Shown here: positions 35,101 to 44,722 of the stretch, in pieces
Position numbering within the stretch: position 1 is the stretch's first letter
Layout: each line of letters starts with the position of its first letter
NCBI GenBank assembly: GCA_018350325.1
Contig: JAEVLN010000044.1
Coordinates: 275,440-339,439, forward strand
DNA length: 64,000 nucleotides
Reading direction: 5' to 3'
Source of the DNA: Globodera rostochiensis
Lineage: Eukaryota > Nematoda > Chromadorea > Rhabditida > Heteroderidae
Translations under genes and position numbers: made by a program
Notes under the pieces: model-generated
What the model was told of the DNA's origin: nothing
The model's input: the letters and a program-made list of their open reading frames with translations, nothing else
Database searches by the model: none

Positions 35101-38100
35101 TTGACATTACAATGCAATCGAAATTAGAGAGAACAAATTGTTGACGAATTGAGAACATTTTTTACCAAAAGGACGTCGGGGTTTCAAATTAATTCCTTTA
35201 CTTTTAGTTAGCACCAAATTGAAATGTTTGTGGAAGTTTTGAGAATTGAAATTCTCTGGCATATGCAAATTCAACTGTACAATTTCTGGCACAATATCTC
35301 GACCCCCCGCCCCGCCCCTTCTGAAGTGCCCTCCTTTGCACGGAACGGATTAATTTGGCATAAGTGCGTGCCCAAACCGGAGGAACAATCATTCGAATTG
35401 GCCAATATTGCTATTTATTAGAAAGGTCGTTGGGAAATAGACGGACGGACAGAGATTGTTATTTGTGGGGGGGGGGGGGAAGTAAGATGATATTGTTCGG
35501 CACTGCTGGAGAACGCCGGGGGGGGGGCTTCAGCGGTTGGTAGGAAGTTATGAAAATCCTTTAGCGAATAAAATAAAAGGTATTGGGGGGGGGGGCAAAG
35601 GGGGGCATGAAGGAAAAAGAAGCGCAACCGACGGGGATTAATGGGAAAGGGAAAGGCGTCTCTTTCCTTTTGGGGAGGGGGTCACGGTCGGTCGGTGCCG
35701 AAGAAAGGGTTTTAAGGTGAGGGGACGTGCAGGGGACGACGGGGGGGGGGGGAAGCTGATTTCGAATCTGAAGGAAGGGCTAATTTATGGCCTTTGAAAG
35801 TGTAGCAAGGGGTGGGGACGGACAATGGGAGGGGGGAGGAAGGGGGAGTATCGGAATGAATAGGGAAGGGAAGGGGAGGGGAGGGAGGGGGGGAGGGGGG
35901 GAGGGGGGAGTATCGGAATGAATAGGGAAGGGAAGGGAAGGGGAGGGGAGGGAGGGGAGGGAGGGGGGGAGGGGAGGGGGGGGGGGGGCTTTGTGCACCG
36001 AGGGGAAGTGGGAAATAATATTTACGCACTGGGAATGGGAGGGGCGGCGGGGGATTTGTCCGACAGCGGGGGATTGGCACAATTTTTGCCAAAGAATAAA
36101 CACGAAAAGATTTGAGGGAGTGGGGAATGGGAAGGAAAATGTTTTTGAGTGGGAGGGGCTGGGGAGTGGGCCAATGTTCGGGAGATGAGAAGGCCTCTCG
36201 ATACATTCCCCAACCCCCCCCCCCCCCACTCCTCCCAATCCCACCCATCGATTCTCACCAAAAATGTCTCCTAATTGGAATCCCCCCCCCGGCACTTTCA
36301 TGTCCAAAATGTTGTTTTCCTCTTCCGACGGTCATTCGCGTCCAAATGATGGCCAAAAGGCAATAAAATTGAGCAATTGGAGAGAAATTAATGAATTTGC
36401 TCAAAAGGATGCGGAAAGGGAATTAAAAGAAACGGAAGGAATGGGGGGGGGGGGGGGATGCACCCGCAATTTTTAAGAATGCCATTGCCATTAGCTTCCC
36501 CCCTCCCGTCCCCTTACCCCCCCCCCCTTAACCCCCCTTACCCCCTCCTCTTACCCCCCCCCCCCCCCCCCCTCCCCCTCCCCTCCCCTCCCCTTACCCC
36601 CGCCCTCCCCTCCCCTTACCCCCTCCCCTTACCCCCGCCCTCCCTCCCCTTACCCCCTCCCTTACCCCCGCCCTCCCCCCCCCCTTAACCCCCCTATACC
36701 CCCTCCTCTTACCCCCCCCCCCTCCCCTCCCTTACCCCCCCCCCCCCCCCCGCCCCCTCCCCTCCCTTACCCCCGCCCTCCCCTCCCCTTACCCCCCTCC
36801 CCTTACCCCCGCCCCCTCCCCTCCCCTTACCCCCCCGCCCTCCCCTCCCCTTACCCCCTCCCCTTACCCCCGCCCTCCCCTCCCCTTACCCCTCCCTCCC
36901 TTACCCCCGCCCTCCCCTCCCCTTACCCCCCTCCCCTTACCCCCGCCCTCCCCCTCCCCTTACCCCTCCCCTTACCCCCGCCCCTCCCCTCCCCTTACCC
37001 CCTCCCCTTACCCCCGCCCTCCCCTCCCCTTACCCCCTCCCCTTACCCCCGCCCTCCCCTCCCCTTACCCCCTCCCCTTACCCCCGCCCTCCCCTCCCCT
37101 CCCCTTACCCCCTCCCCTTAACCCCCCCCCTCCCTCCCCTTACCCCCCCCCCTCCCCGCCCTTACCCCCTCCCCTTACCCCCCTCCCCTTACCCCCCTCC
37201 CCTCCCCTTACCCCCCTCCTTAACCCCCCCACTACCCCCCCTCCCCTCCCCTCCCCCTCCCCTTACCCCCCTCCCCTTACCCCCCCCCTCCCCTCCCTTA
37301 CCCCCCCCCCCCCCTCCCCTCACCCTTACCCCCCCCCTCCCTCCCCTTACCCCCTCCCTCCCCTTACCCCCTCCCCTTACCCCCGCCCTCCCCTCCCCTT
37401 ACCCCCTCCCTTACCCCCGCCTCCCCTCCCCTTACCCCCTCCCCTTACCCCCGCCCTCCCCTCCCCCCTACCCCCCCCCTAACCCCCGCCCTCCCCTCCC
37501 CTTACCCCCTCCCCTTACCCCCGCCCTCCCCTCCCCTTACCCCCTCCCCTTACCCCCGCCCTCCCCTCCCCTTACCCCCTCCCCTTACCCCCGCCCTCCC
37601 CTCCCCTTACACCCCTCCCCTCCCCTTACCCCCTCCCTACCCCCCCCCACCCCTCCCTCCCCTCCCCTTCCCCCGCCCTCCCCTCCCTTACCCCCTTACC
37701 CCCGCCCCCTCCCCTTACCCCCCCCCTCCCTCCCCTCCCCTTACCCCCTCCCCTCCCCTTACCCCCTCCCCTTACCCCCCCCGCCCCCTCCCCTCCCCTC
37801 CCCTTACCCCCGCCCTCCCCTCCCCTTACCCCCTCACCCATCACACGCAAATGAATTGTTGTTTTTGCCCGCCCGCACTTTCTTCCCATGCTCGCGCCTT
37901 CCTTTCCCTTCCCGTCCATTTCTCGTGTCGTATCACAAATTGGCAGGGAAGTGAATGGCAGAAAGGCAACGGAAGAAAAGACAAAATGAATGAATGCATT
38001 GGACGGATGGACGAAGGAATTTATACCCGTGAAGAGAGGTAGGGTCGAATTCGTCACTTTTTGAATAGAAGAGATTACCGTTGTTAGAAATGCTGATCAC

Positions 38101-41100
38101 TGATCAGCTTGCGAGGGAGGGGGCATTAGCTTCTGCGGATGCGAGTGCCAATGTTTTCATCTTTTACAAAATAGGCGATTTGCAAAAAGACCATCAAAAA
38201 GATGAAGGAAGGGAGGGAGGGGTGGAAGGGGAGAACATTTGGGAGGGGAAGTGATTTTGAGGGTGTCAGGAAGGAATAGAGGCGGGGGGGGGGTGAGAAG
38301 CGACGAGTCAAAGACGGAACAACACGGGCAGGGAAAATAAATCATGAGGGAAGAAATGGGAAGGATCTGCACAAATTGGTAGCCATTTGTGCGCGGAACT
38401 CGCGCAAAAGCGATGTTTGGTCGGAAGAAGGCGGCTGGGGAATGGGGAGGGGAGGGGGGGGGGGGAAGAGGTGGGAAGGAGGAAGGGGGGGAGAGGGGGG
38501 AGGGGAGGGGAGGAGAGGGGGGGGGGGAGGGGAGGGGAGGAGAGGGGGGGGAGGGGGGGGGGGAATGGGGAGGGGAGGGGGGGGGAAGAGGTGGGAAGGA
38601 GGAAGGGGGGGAGAGGGGGGAGGGGAGGGGAGGAGAGGGGGGGGGAGGGGAGGGGAGGAGAGGGGGGGGAGGGGGGGGGGGAATGGGGAGGGGAGGGGGG
38701 GGAAGAGGTGGGAAGGAGGAAGGGGGGAGAGGGGGGAGGGGAGGGGAGGAGAGGGGGGGGGGGAGGGGAGGGGAGGAGAGGGGGGGGAGGGGGGGGAATG
38801 GGGAGGGGAGGGGGGGGGGAAGAGGTGGGAAGGAGGAAGGGGGGGAGAGGGGGGAGGGGAGGGGAGGAGAGGGGGGGGGGAGGGGAGGGGAGGAGAGGGG
38901 GGGAGGGGGGGGGGAATGGGGAGGGGAGGGGGGGGAAGAGGTGGGAAGGAGGAAGGGGGGGAGAGGGGGGAGGGGAGGGGAGGGGAGGAGAGGGGGGGGG
39001 AGGGGGGGGGGAGGGGAGGAGGGGGGGGAGGGGGGGGGGAGGGGAGGAGTGGGGGGGGGAGGGGAGGAGTGGGGGGGGGGGAGGGGAGGAGGGGGGGGGA
39101 GGGGGAGGAGGAAGGGGGGGGGAGGGGGAGGGGGGGGGGGAGGGGAGGGGGGGGGGGGAGGGGAGGGGAGGGGGGGGGGGAGGGGAGGGGAGGGGAGGGG
39201 GGAGGGGAGGGGGGGGGAAGAGGTGGGAAGGAGGAGGGGGGGGAGAGGGGAGGGGGGAAGGGGGAGGGGGGGTGGGGGGAATGGGGAGGGGAGGGGGGGG
39301 GGGGGGGGAAGAGGTGGGAAGGAGGAAGGGGGAGAGGGGGGGGGAGGGGGAGGGGGGGAGGGGAGGGGGGAGGGGGGGGGGGGAGGGGAGGGGAGGGGGG
39401 GGGGGGGGGAGGGGAGGGGAGGGGAGGGGGGAGGGGGGGGGGGGGGGGGAAGAGGTTGTCAATCATTGTCAAAGCTGTTATCGATGAAGGCCATAAACTT
39501 ATTTCGTCTCCACACGATGTCATCACGTCCCACGGCCACAGCCTCCATCGTTCACCGACCATCCCCCCAGCGAGTTCATTCCCTCTTCCCCCTTAGTGCC
39601 GCTCTTCTCTCCCATATTCTCCCCTGCCATTTTGTCCCCTCCGGCGCCTCCATCACCAGCCTCGTCTCCAAATTGCGCCATGCCCACCGATCGCTGGCCG
39701 GTCGCAGCCCGGTTCAGCTGCAGTTGCACTTCCTCAGCCTCTGTTGGTCTCTTAATGTGTACGGGTGCACTTTCTTCCGTGCCTTTATGCTCATGTCCAA
39801 GGTGCGTTTGATGGGGTGGGTATATCTATTTCAATTGGTCGTCTTCGGCATGGAGGAGGAATGAGGGACCTCCTCCTCCATTTCAGGGGAAATGCCAAAC
39901 CCCCGCCCTCCTCCCACCTCCGCCCCGCCCATTTTTGTGCCCTGTCTTCCCACAATGGCAAATGTACTAATTAAAGGGGCGTAAGCGGAAAAGTCCGTCA
40001 GCCCCACAACACTCCTCGAGAAGGCCAACTTCCATCGGCGGGAGAGAAAGTGCCATTCCCACGGGCACTTCTCCCTCCAATTTCCTCAAATATTGCCATT
40101 TGGAGAGCGTGGAAATATTACCTCCCCCTCCCCACTCTTTTGCAGGGCATTTGAGTGTTTTGGAATAGGTCGAAAATTGATTTGATTGGATGGAGAAAAA
40201 GTGATGAGACGGACTTTGGCCTTTTCAGCCTCTCCGTGGCAACTTGCAGATCCATTTGGGCCTCAACGATTGGGGAATTTGCATGATCAACGCGAGCACA
40301 CATAAACAAATGGCGGCCATCGAGATGGACAAATTGGACGTGAAATTCACCCCGAACACCAACTTTCTGGAGGTGGCGACTCGGAGGAAGGACCTTATTG
40401 CCACAATCACAACGTCGCAGGTGGCGGGCAGGGGGGGGGATGTGCCCTGTTTCGGTGGTTGGACGGTTAGAAAAGGCTGGATGCATAAAAAAGGCTGCGC
40501 CGTGCCCGAAACTCGTGGGGCTACCATTTTGCCTATCCTCGGCGATAAGTTCCTGATTACTTTTGGCACTTCTGTTAGCGTCTTTGCCCACTTTAATTAG
40601 CTAATGGAAAGAGGGATGGGAGGGAAAGAGGAAGGGAGGGGGGAGGGGGGGGGGGGAAGAGCGAGGAGAGGGGTGGGAGGGGGGAGGGGGGGGGGAGGGG
40701 TGGGGGGGGATTGGATGATGGGATGATTGGTGGTTGTGGCGGTATGCGGAAACGAGTTGACTGCCGCTGCTGAAACGAGCTGGGGGAAGTGAAGTGAGCT
40801 GCTTGCGTGTGATTATCAATGAACTTGGCTTGCTTGGGGCTTGGGGTATCGATGACAGAAGGAAGGCCCGAAATTGGAAATTGGGCGGGGGGGATGCAAA
40901 TGGCATTTGAGCGTAACAATTGTCTTGTGCATTGCGGCATTGATTTGGCTTGGAGGGTGGACGAAAGGTGGAGAAGGAGGTTCAAACTGAGAATGGATGT
41001 GCTAAAGCCTTTTTTGTGAAATTTGCCAAAAAGGTGCGATGAAAAGGGCAATGGTTAAGGGAGGGGAAAGCGTGGGATGGGCCAGCAGGTGGTGGGTGAA

Positions 41101-41538
41101 AGGTGAGAAGACCATTCGGCGGGTGGGCAGGTGAATGGGGGGGGGGGGGGGAATGGGCGCAATTTGGCGTAAAATTACTCATCAGAGAGAGCCCCTCCCA
41201 TTTCTTCCATTCTGGGGGGGGGGGGGGAAACCGGCACATTTATTGACCGATTGGTTGGTTGGTTGGTTGTTTACACATGCAATGCAATGGCAGAGTTGGG
41301 TTGCCCCGAAACGAAATTCTAAATACGAAAGGACTCATCACTTTTAAACTACCGGTTATTGAAATGTCCTTATTTTATAAATATAAATGCATTTTGCTGA
41401 TTTTGCTCTCTGTCCGAGTGATTTGACTTGGAATTATTTCAGGCAGTGCTTATCAACAATTTACTGAAGCAGCTGAAGCTGAAAGTGCAGCAAGCGAACA
41501 GAGACCGAGCAGTCCGCGGCGGCAGTCACCGGCACTAA
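29157..41538 (+). CDS. kri-1: KRIT1/CCM1 homologue (KRI-1): Nudix, ankyrin repeats, FERM
   Basis: Scaffold protein of the CCM complex. In C. elegans KRI-1 links germline loss and damage signals to lifespan and apoptosis. The KRIT1-like N-terminal Nudix fold starts at 29157 (VCVAVVRL) and continues through 29.5-29.97 kb (LILIPITPSE, then WLMHRQCQADFGSTSFLNAL). Then come an NPxF-type segment (KYDKFVINPLFG, 30.13-30.17 kb), ankyrin repeats (NDLWTPLHYCAFYNR and GATPLHFAALNGN, 30.56-30.9 kb) and the FERM lobes: IFAIWLIDSRLS then LQLKAEQNVKVHLDKW (31.08-31.76), LLYGEAEAQFLQGMYP (34248-34409), QLQLHFLSLCWSLNVYGCTF (about 39.7 kb), F3 (40229-40420) and a last exon 41443-41538 ending TAA. The exon between about 34.41 and 39.6 kb corresponding to the rest of lobe F2 was not located. 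The phase between the first two exons is unresolved. Introns reach several kb and are filled with C/G arrays. Confidence 0.88.
31159..31548. mobile_element. hAT-type MITE in kri-1 intron (8-bp TSD)
   Basis: Termini are TAGTGCTGCACGA and TCGTGCAGCACTA, a perfect 13-bp inverted repeat, flanked by the direct repeat ATGAATAT at 31151-31158 and 31549-31556. An 8-bp duplication and these ends fit hAT elements. The interior has repeated CGAGACTTGA motifs and a diverged form of the CGCCTATCGGCAC module (near 31420) found in other elements here. It is non-coding. Confidence 0.9.
31871..33034 (-). CDS. Putative secreted Ly6/uPAR-like cysteine-rich protein nested in a kri-1 intron
   Basis: Candidate small extracellular or surface protein. 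Exon 1 (33034-33001) encodes a short hydrophobic leader MMAIVVMVSLA. It joins in phase to exon 2 from 32855 (CLECIQCDRQTLWY, then CQRGLIPPSQCANSSHTHC). After at least one more small exon comes ERRCGTAGEISGCTLY (from about 32318), then VEVCTGGCREDGC, which ends at a consensus GTGAGT donor. The final exon starts AACATCGCAG after a CAG acceptor and restores DGCN, the C-terminal Cys-Asn hallmark of Ly6 folds. The stop is at 31871. The Cys order (CxxC, C, C, C, C, CxxxCxxxxCN) fits the three-finger family. The joint around 32.4-32.7 kb is not resolved in phase, and the leader is short. The whole gene lies within the kri-1 intron 31761-34247, on the opposite strand. Confidence 0.6.
33060..33960. repeat. 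45/54-bp minisatellite in kri-1 intron, stop-free in several frames
   Basis: About 19 copies of CGCCCGTCCTCCGTCCGTCG followed by TTCTTCAACCTCCGCTGAAC and GCTTC or TCTTC. About half of the units carry an extra 9 bp GCGTCCTCC. All unit lengths are multiples of three, so frames on both strands stay open: plus SSVRRSSTSAE, minus SAEVEERRTEDGRK. The array lies inside the intron between two KRIT1 FERM exons and just 5' of the nested Ly6-like gene on the minus strand. Confidence 0.95.
34885..35014. mobile_element. 130-bp hAT-type MITE in kri-1 intron (8-bp TSD)
   Basis: Ends TAGAGATCGGA and TCCGATCTCTA form a perfect 11-bp inverted repeat. The direct repeat CTTTAAAG flanks it at 34877-34884 and 35015-35022. 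The inside has CGGGC/GCCCG motifs arranged as further inverted repeats (GGGCTACGGGCCCGGCCCGT). Confidence 0.9.
35870..35985. repeat. G-rich array in kri-1 intron
   Basis: Short tandem [17 protein letters not shown] units around two copies of GTATCGGAATGAATAGGGAA. Poly-purine on the plus strand and stop-free on the minus strand. No coding evidence. Confidence 0.7.
36490..37840. repeat. 1.35-kb C-rich array (CCCCTCCCCTTACCCC) in kri-1 intron
   Basis: Tandem units of CCCTCCCCTCCCCTTACCCC, many with CCGCC inserted (TTACCCCCGCCCTCCCCTCC), and C-run length varying. The plus strand is nearly all C and T. It is part of the large kri-1 intron region between 34.41 and 39.6 kb. Confidence 0.95.
38440..39450. 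repeat. 1-kb G-rich array with higher-order unit in kri-1 intron
   Basis: Built from GGGGAGGGGAGGAGAGG and G runs, with a higher-order period of about 115-135 bp marked by GAAGAGGTGGGAAGGAGGAA (positions near 38465, 38586, 38702, 38819, 38934, 39217 and 39308). The plus strand is all A/G. Long frames on both strands are artefacts of the missing stops. Confidence 0.95.
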
Positions 41539-41881
41539 AATGCCGGCGGGGAAAAATCGCCAAAATGTTATAAATGATCAATTAAATGTAAAATGCTTTC
41601 AATGTGTGAAGGGTAATCAAATCACCAACAAACTCTGCTGTTGATTGTGAGCATTTTAAATGACGCCGCCTGAACATTATTAAACAATTCATCTTTTTCC
41701 AACAATCAGTAAACCCTTCGCACTTCCCCTTCCCAACCTTTGGTACAACTCCCACCCCCCCACCCCCCCCCCGTCACACATCTCTTCTCTAATCCATTCT
41801 TCGCATTATCTGAACGATTTTCTTTTTTTTGCAATTTGATACAGTCCCTAATCTGATTAATATTGTTAATGATTATTGCTA

Positions 41882-44349
41882 ATGGTGTCCAGCGTGCCCC
41901 CTCCCTCTGACAATAAGCACAATAGCCTCAGTTGTTGTGCCGTGTGCGGCTGCATCGGTGGCAGCCTTTTCTGTGCCGTCTATTCCTGCCGCCCCTGCGC
42001 CTCTTTCTTCCGTCGGTCCGTCAGGGAAAGACGCGAGACAATTGCCGGACGAACAAAAACGACTGTCCCATCGACAAAGTTGAAGGAACCCCCGAGGCTC
42101 GCATTTACAGGGTGCGTAAAAAGTTCCCGCACTTTTTTTCATTTTAATTTTAGGGTCTAAAACATCTTTATTTCAAAAAGCTGAGTTCAGAATTGGATTC
42201 TTCAGAGTTTTTTGGGCTAGAAAACAAATAGAAAAAGTTAGTTTTTCCCAGAAAAAGAGCCATTTAACAAATTACAAGCCCTCAAAAATGCCCAAAAATT
42301 ATTAGCATTTAGTCGCGACTTTTTTTTGGCCATTTTGTTCACTACATACTCAAGCGGTGGTTTCAGTGCCCCAATTGCTCTAAATCTGGTAGTTCTCTTA
42401 AAATAACCACAATAGACATCCATAGAATTCACCCTTCAAGTGACTTGGCCAAATGTCGTTATATTAAAATCCATCAAATATCGTAAAAATGCTAATTTTA
42501 TTTTTGAGCTATGAGCGCGAAAATTGATAAAAATCTCAAGATTAGCTGCAAGGGGTCGTTATTTGAGTAAAAGAAACCGATTTAAAGTGTTTGAATGCTT
42601 TATACAGAAGCAGAGCTGGATTTGTAGTGGCCCCAAGGCCGAAAAAGAGGCGCGACCAACGCAATAATTTTCGGAAGCGTTTGGAGCCTGTATCGCAGCC
42701 AAGGGAACTCATTTCGAACTTGTGATTAAGTTTTAGCCCTGATTCTGATGAACATTTTATATGTAAATTTATGTTTTTTTTTTCTTTTATTCATAAAACA
42801 AAAATTGATTTAAAAAGTGCGGGAACTTTTTACCCACCCTGTAAATGCCGTCAATATTAACTAATCTTGGCACTTTCTGTGGGCTTTCAGATGGCATGCG
42901 AACTTGCTGTCGGGCCTGCCGCCTTCGGCGTTGCTTTCAAGCCGGAATGCGACCCGAACTGATCGCAACTGGAGACAGTATTTCGTCTCCCAAGCCTAAG
43001 TTCGTCGGCTCCCCAATGGACAGTTCCTCTCCTCAGCAAAAGCGTGCCAGGGTCGGCCCATCAGTTGCGCATTTGCCCGTCAAAGTCAATTCGTTCTCCC
43101 CCTCCTCTCCCGGAAGCTTTTCGTCTTTCCCTTTCGCCAACCGAATTTCCCAATCGGTCAGAGATTTTTGTGAAGGGGAGAAGGCCATCTGTGCTCAACA
43201 CTTTGGACTCGGCACTGTGTTTGGGGAAAAGGTTGTGCTTTTCTCCAAATTCTGGTCAATCCCACTGATCAGCAGTTGTTGCCAATCACGCAAGAGGAAC
43301 ACAATGTGATCGAGAAGGGCTGTGTGGTGCTGTTGCTAAACTTTGTACGGACGCAATTCCCCAAAATTGACTCAATTCCAACACAGCAAAAGGTGCAACA
43401 ACATTAAGCCCCCAGATTAAATGCCTAAATTTCTTTATGATTCGGGGCAGTCCATTGTCGGAAATTGTTTGGGATCCGCCCGACTCGCCCAATGTGTCGA
43501 ATTTTGTTCATAAAATGATTCCCTTTTAATTAAAGGTCAGCATCCTCAAAAGCTTTACCTTCCACTTCAATTTTCTCCATTACTGCGAGTTGACGGTGAG
43601 AAGACTGACAAAGCGTATAAAACCAAAGCAAATTTTGCTCATTAGCTCAAACACCGTCCAGCAGTGGAGGGGCACCGGCAGTTTGTGATCCTTCCAGGCT
43701 GTCTGTTTGAACTAGAGCACTTTTCCAAGACGTTCACGGGCCCGGGCAAACAGCAGCAAATGGCGTCAGTTTCCGTCACCGGTGCAGTGCCAAATTAAAA
43801 AATATAGTTTTGGCCGCTCGTTTTTGGCCCGGTTTTGCCACTTCATCACGCACGCACACTTACAAATCGTTGGCCATAGAAGCGGCGGAATTTGCCGCTA
43901 TCCAAGGCATCCAATTGTGGAAGTGCGGTGAGTCTCCCCAACAAAACTTTGGCATGGCCTTTTGATAATGCGCATTTTGTGCCGTTAACGCAGTCGAAGA
44001 ATGCGTCGACCTTTCGGCAGAGTTCGGCACTGATCACTGCCCTTTGGATGCCCTATTTGCCGAACTCCATTATCTGATCGCCGCTTCGAACGGCGGCGGG
44101 ACCAATGCGAGGGGTGTCGCCATTCGTTTCGGCCGAATTCTGTCGATGCTCACCGAAGTTTCGGTCTGCCAACCTCTGGGCCAAAAATAAAAAGTGCGCA
44201 TCATTTGGAAGGCTTTGGGTCGCGAACTGAACGAACTTCTCACTCTGTGTAAAGTGTTCTTGGACCCGGGAAGTTGTGTCAACTCCAATGACCTTTGGGA
44301 CGCAATGTTCGCCGCAGATTCCGCCAAAGCGAATGCAACAGCAAAATAA
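41882..44349 (+). CDS. Nuclear hormone receptor, interrupted by a mariner-type element and possibly frameshifted
   Basis: Ligand-type transcription factor family, strongly expanded in nematodes. The start at 41882 leads to the first zinc finger CAVCGCIGGSLF...SCRPCASFFRRSVRERR. The second finger appears as NCRTNKNDCPIDKV (about 42040-42080) but in another frame than FFRRSVRERR, with no room for an intron. RTCCRACRLRRCFQAGM follows at about 42.9 kb. Between them lies a 734-bp transposon copy (42108-42841). The ligand-binding region is read in later exons: VRDFCEGEKAICAQHFG, KHRPAVEGHRQFVILPG (about 43.65 kb) and LHYLIAASNGG (about 44.07 kb), ending TAA at 44349. Conserved pieces persist over the whole length, so either the frameshift is a sequence error or the gene is a recent pseudogene. 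If the element lies in an intron, splicing could remove it. It starts 343 bp after kri-1 on the same strand. Confidence 0.7.
42108..42841. mobile_element. Mariner-type element with TA target duplication
   Basis: Ends CAGGGTGCGTAAAAAGTTCC and, inverted, GGAACTTTTTACCCACCCTG (one difference), extending through GCGGGAACTTTTT and AAAAAGTGCGGG. TA flanks both sides (42106-42107 and 42842-42843), as for Tc1/mariner. At 734 bp with no intact transposase frame it is non-autonomous. A 64-codon minus-strand frame (42238-42432) may be a remnant, but I could not identify it. Confidence 0.88.
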
Positions 44350-44499
44350 ACAAAAAACCGACCCAATTACCGAGACTTTCCATTTATGCCCTTCGGGTTG
44401 TTTATTTTTACTAGTAAATGCTTTTCATTCAAGACAGGCCGGTGAACACGTTAATATATTTGAAATAAAATCCAAATCTCATCCCTATTAATAAAATTT

Positions 44500-44640
44500 T
44501 AGAAATTTAGCTTAAAATTTTTTTGAAAAATTGCTTAAGAGAAATGCAATAAAACCAAAAACACACCCCTTAAACTCGCACTTTTTGCATTAGCCCCCCA
44601 ACCCACAAAAAAAACATTTTCTGGCTACGTCCTTGCTGAA
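44500..44640. mobile_element. Truncated copy of the CGTAGCC-type element
   Basis: Carries AAATTGCTTAAGAGAAATGC and AATAAAACCAAAA, then CACCCCTTAAA, a C run and TTTTCTGGCTACGTCCTTG. This matches the right half of the element at 20350-20841. The left half is missing. It lies between the converging NHR and GUSB genes. Confidence 0.7.
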
Positions 44641-44722
44641 GCATTGCATGGAATGAACGGTTTTAATATATGGCAAGAAACATATTTATTTAAAATAATA
44701 ATTTAATCATTTTCTGATTCCC

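Noticed and set aside
36490..37840. Internal telomere-like tract (TTACCCC)
   Set aside because: Nematode telomeres are TTAGGC. The spacing of TTACCCC varies and is embedded in CCCTCCCCTCC units, so it is a C-rich minisatellite.
38308..39864. Open frames of 366-491 codons, Gly/Glu/Arg- or Pro/Ser-rich
   Set aside because: Composition artefact of the A/G-only array in a kri-1 intron. Only the last part on the plus strand (about 39.6-39.8 kb) is a real KRIT1 exon.
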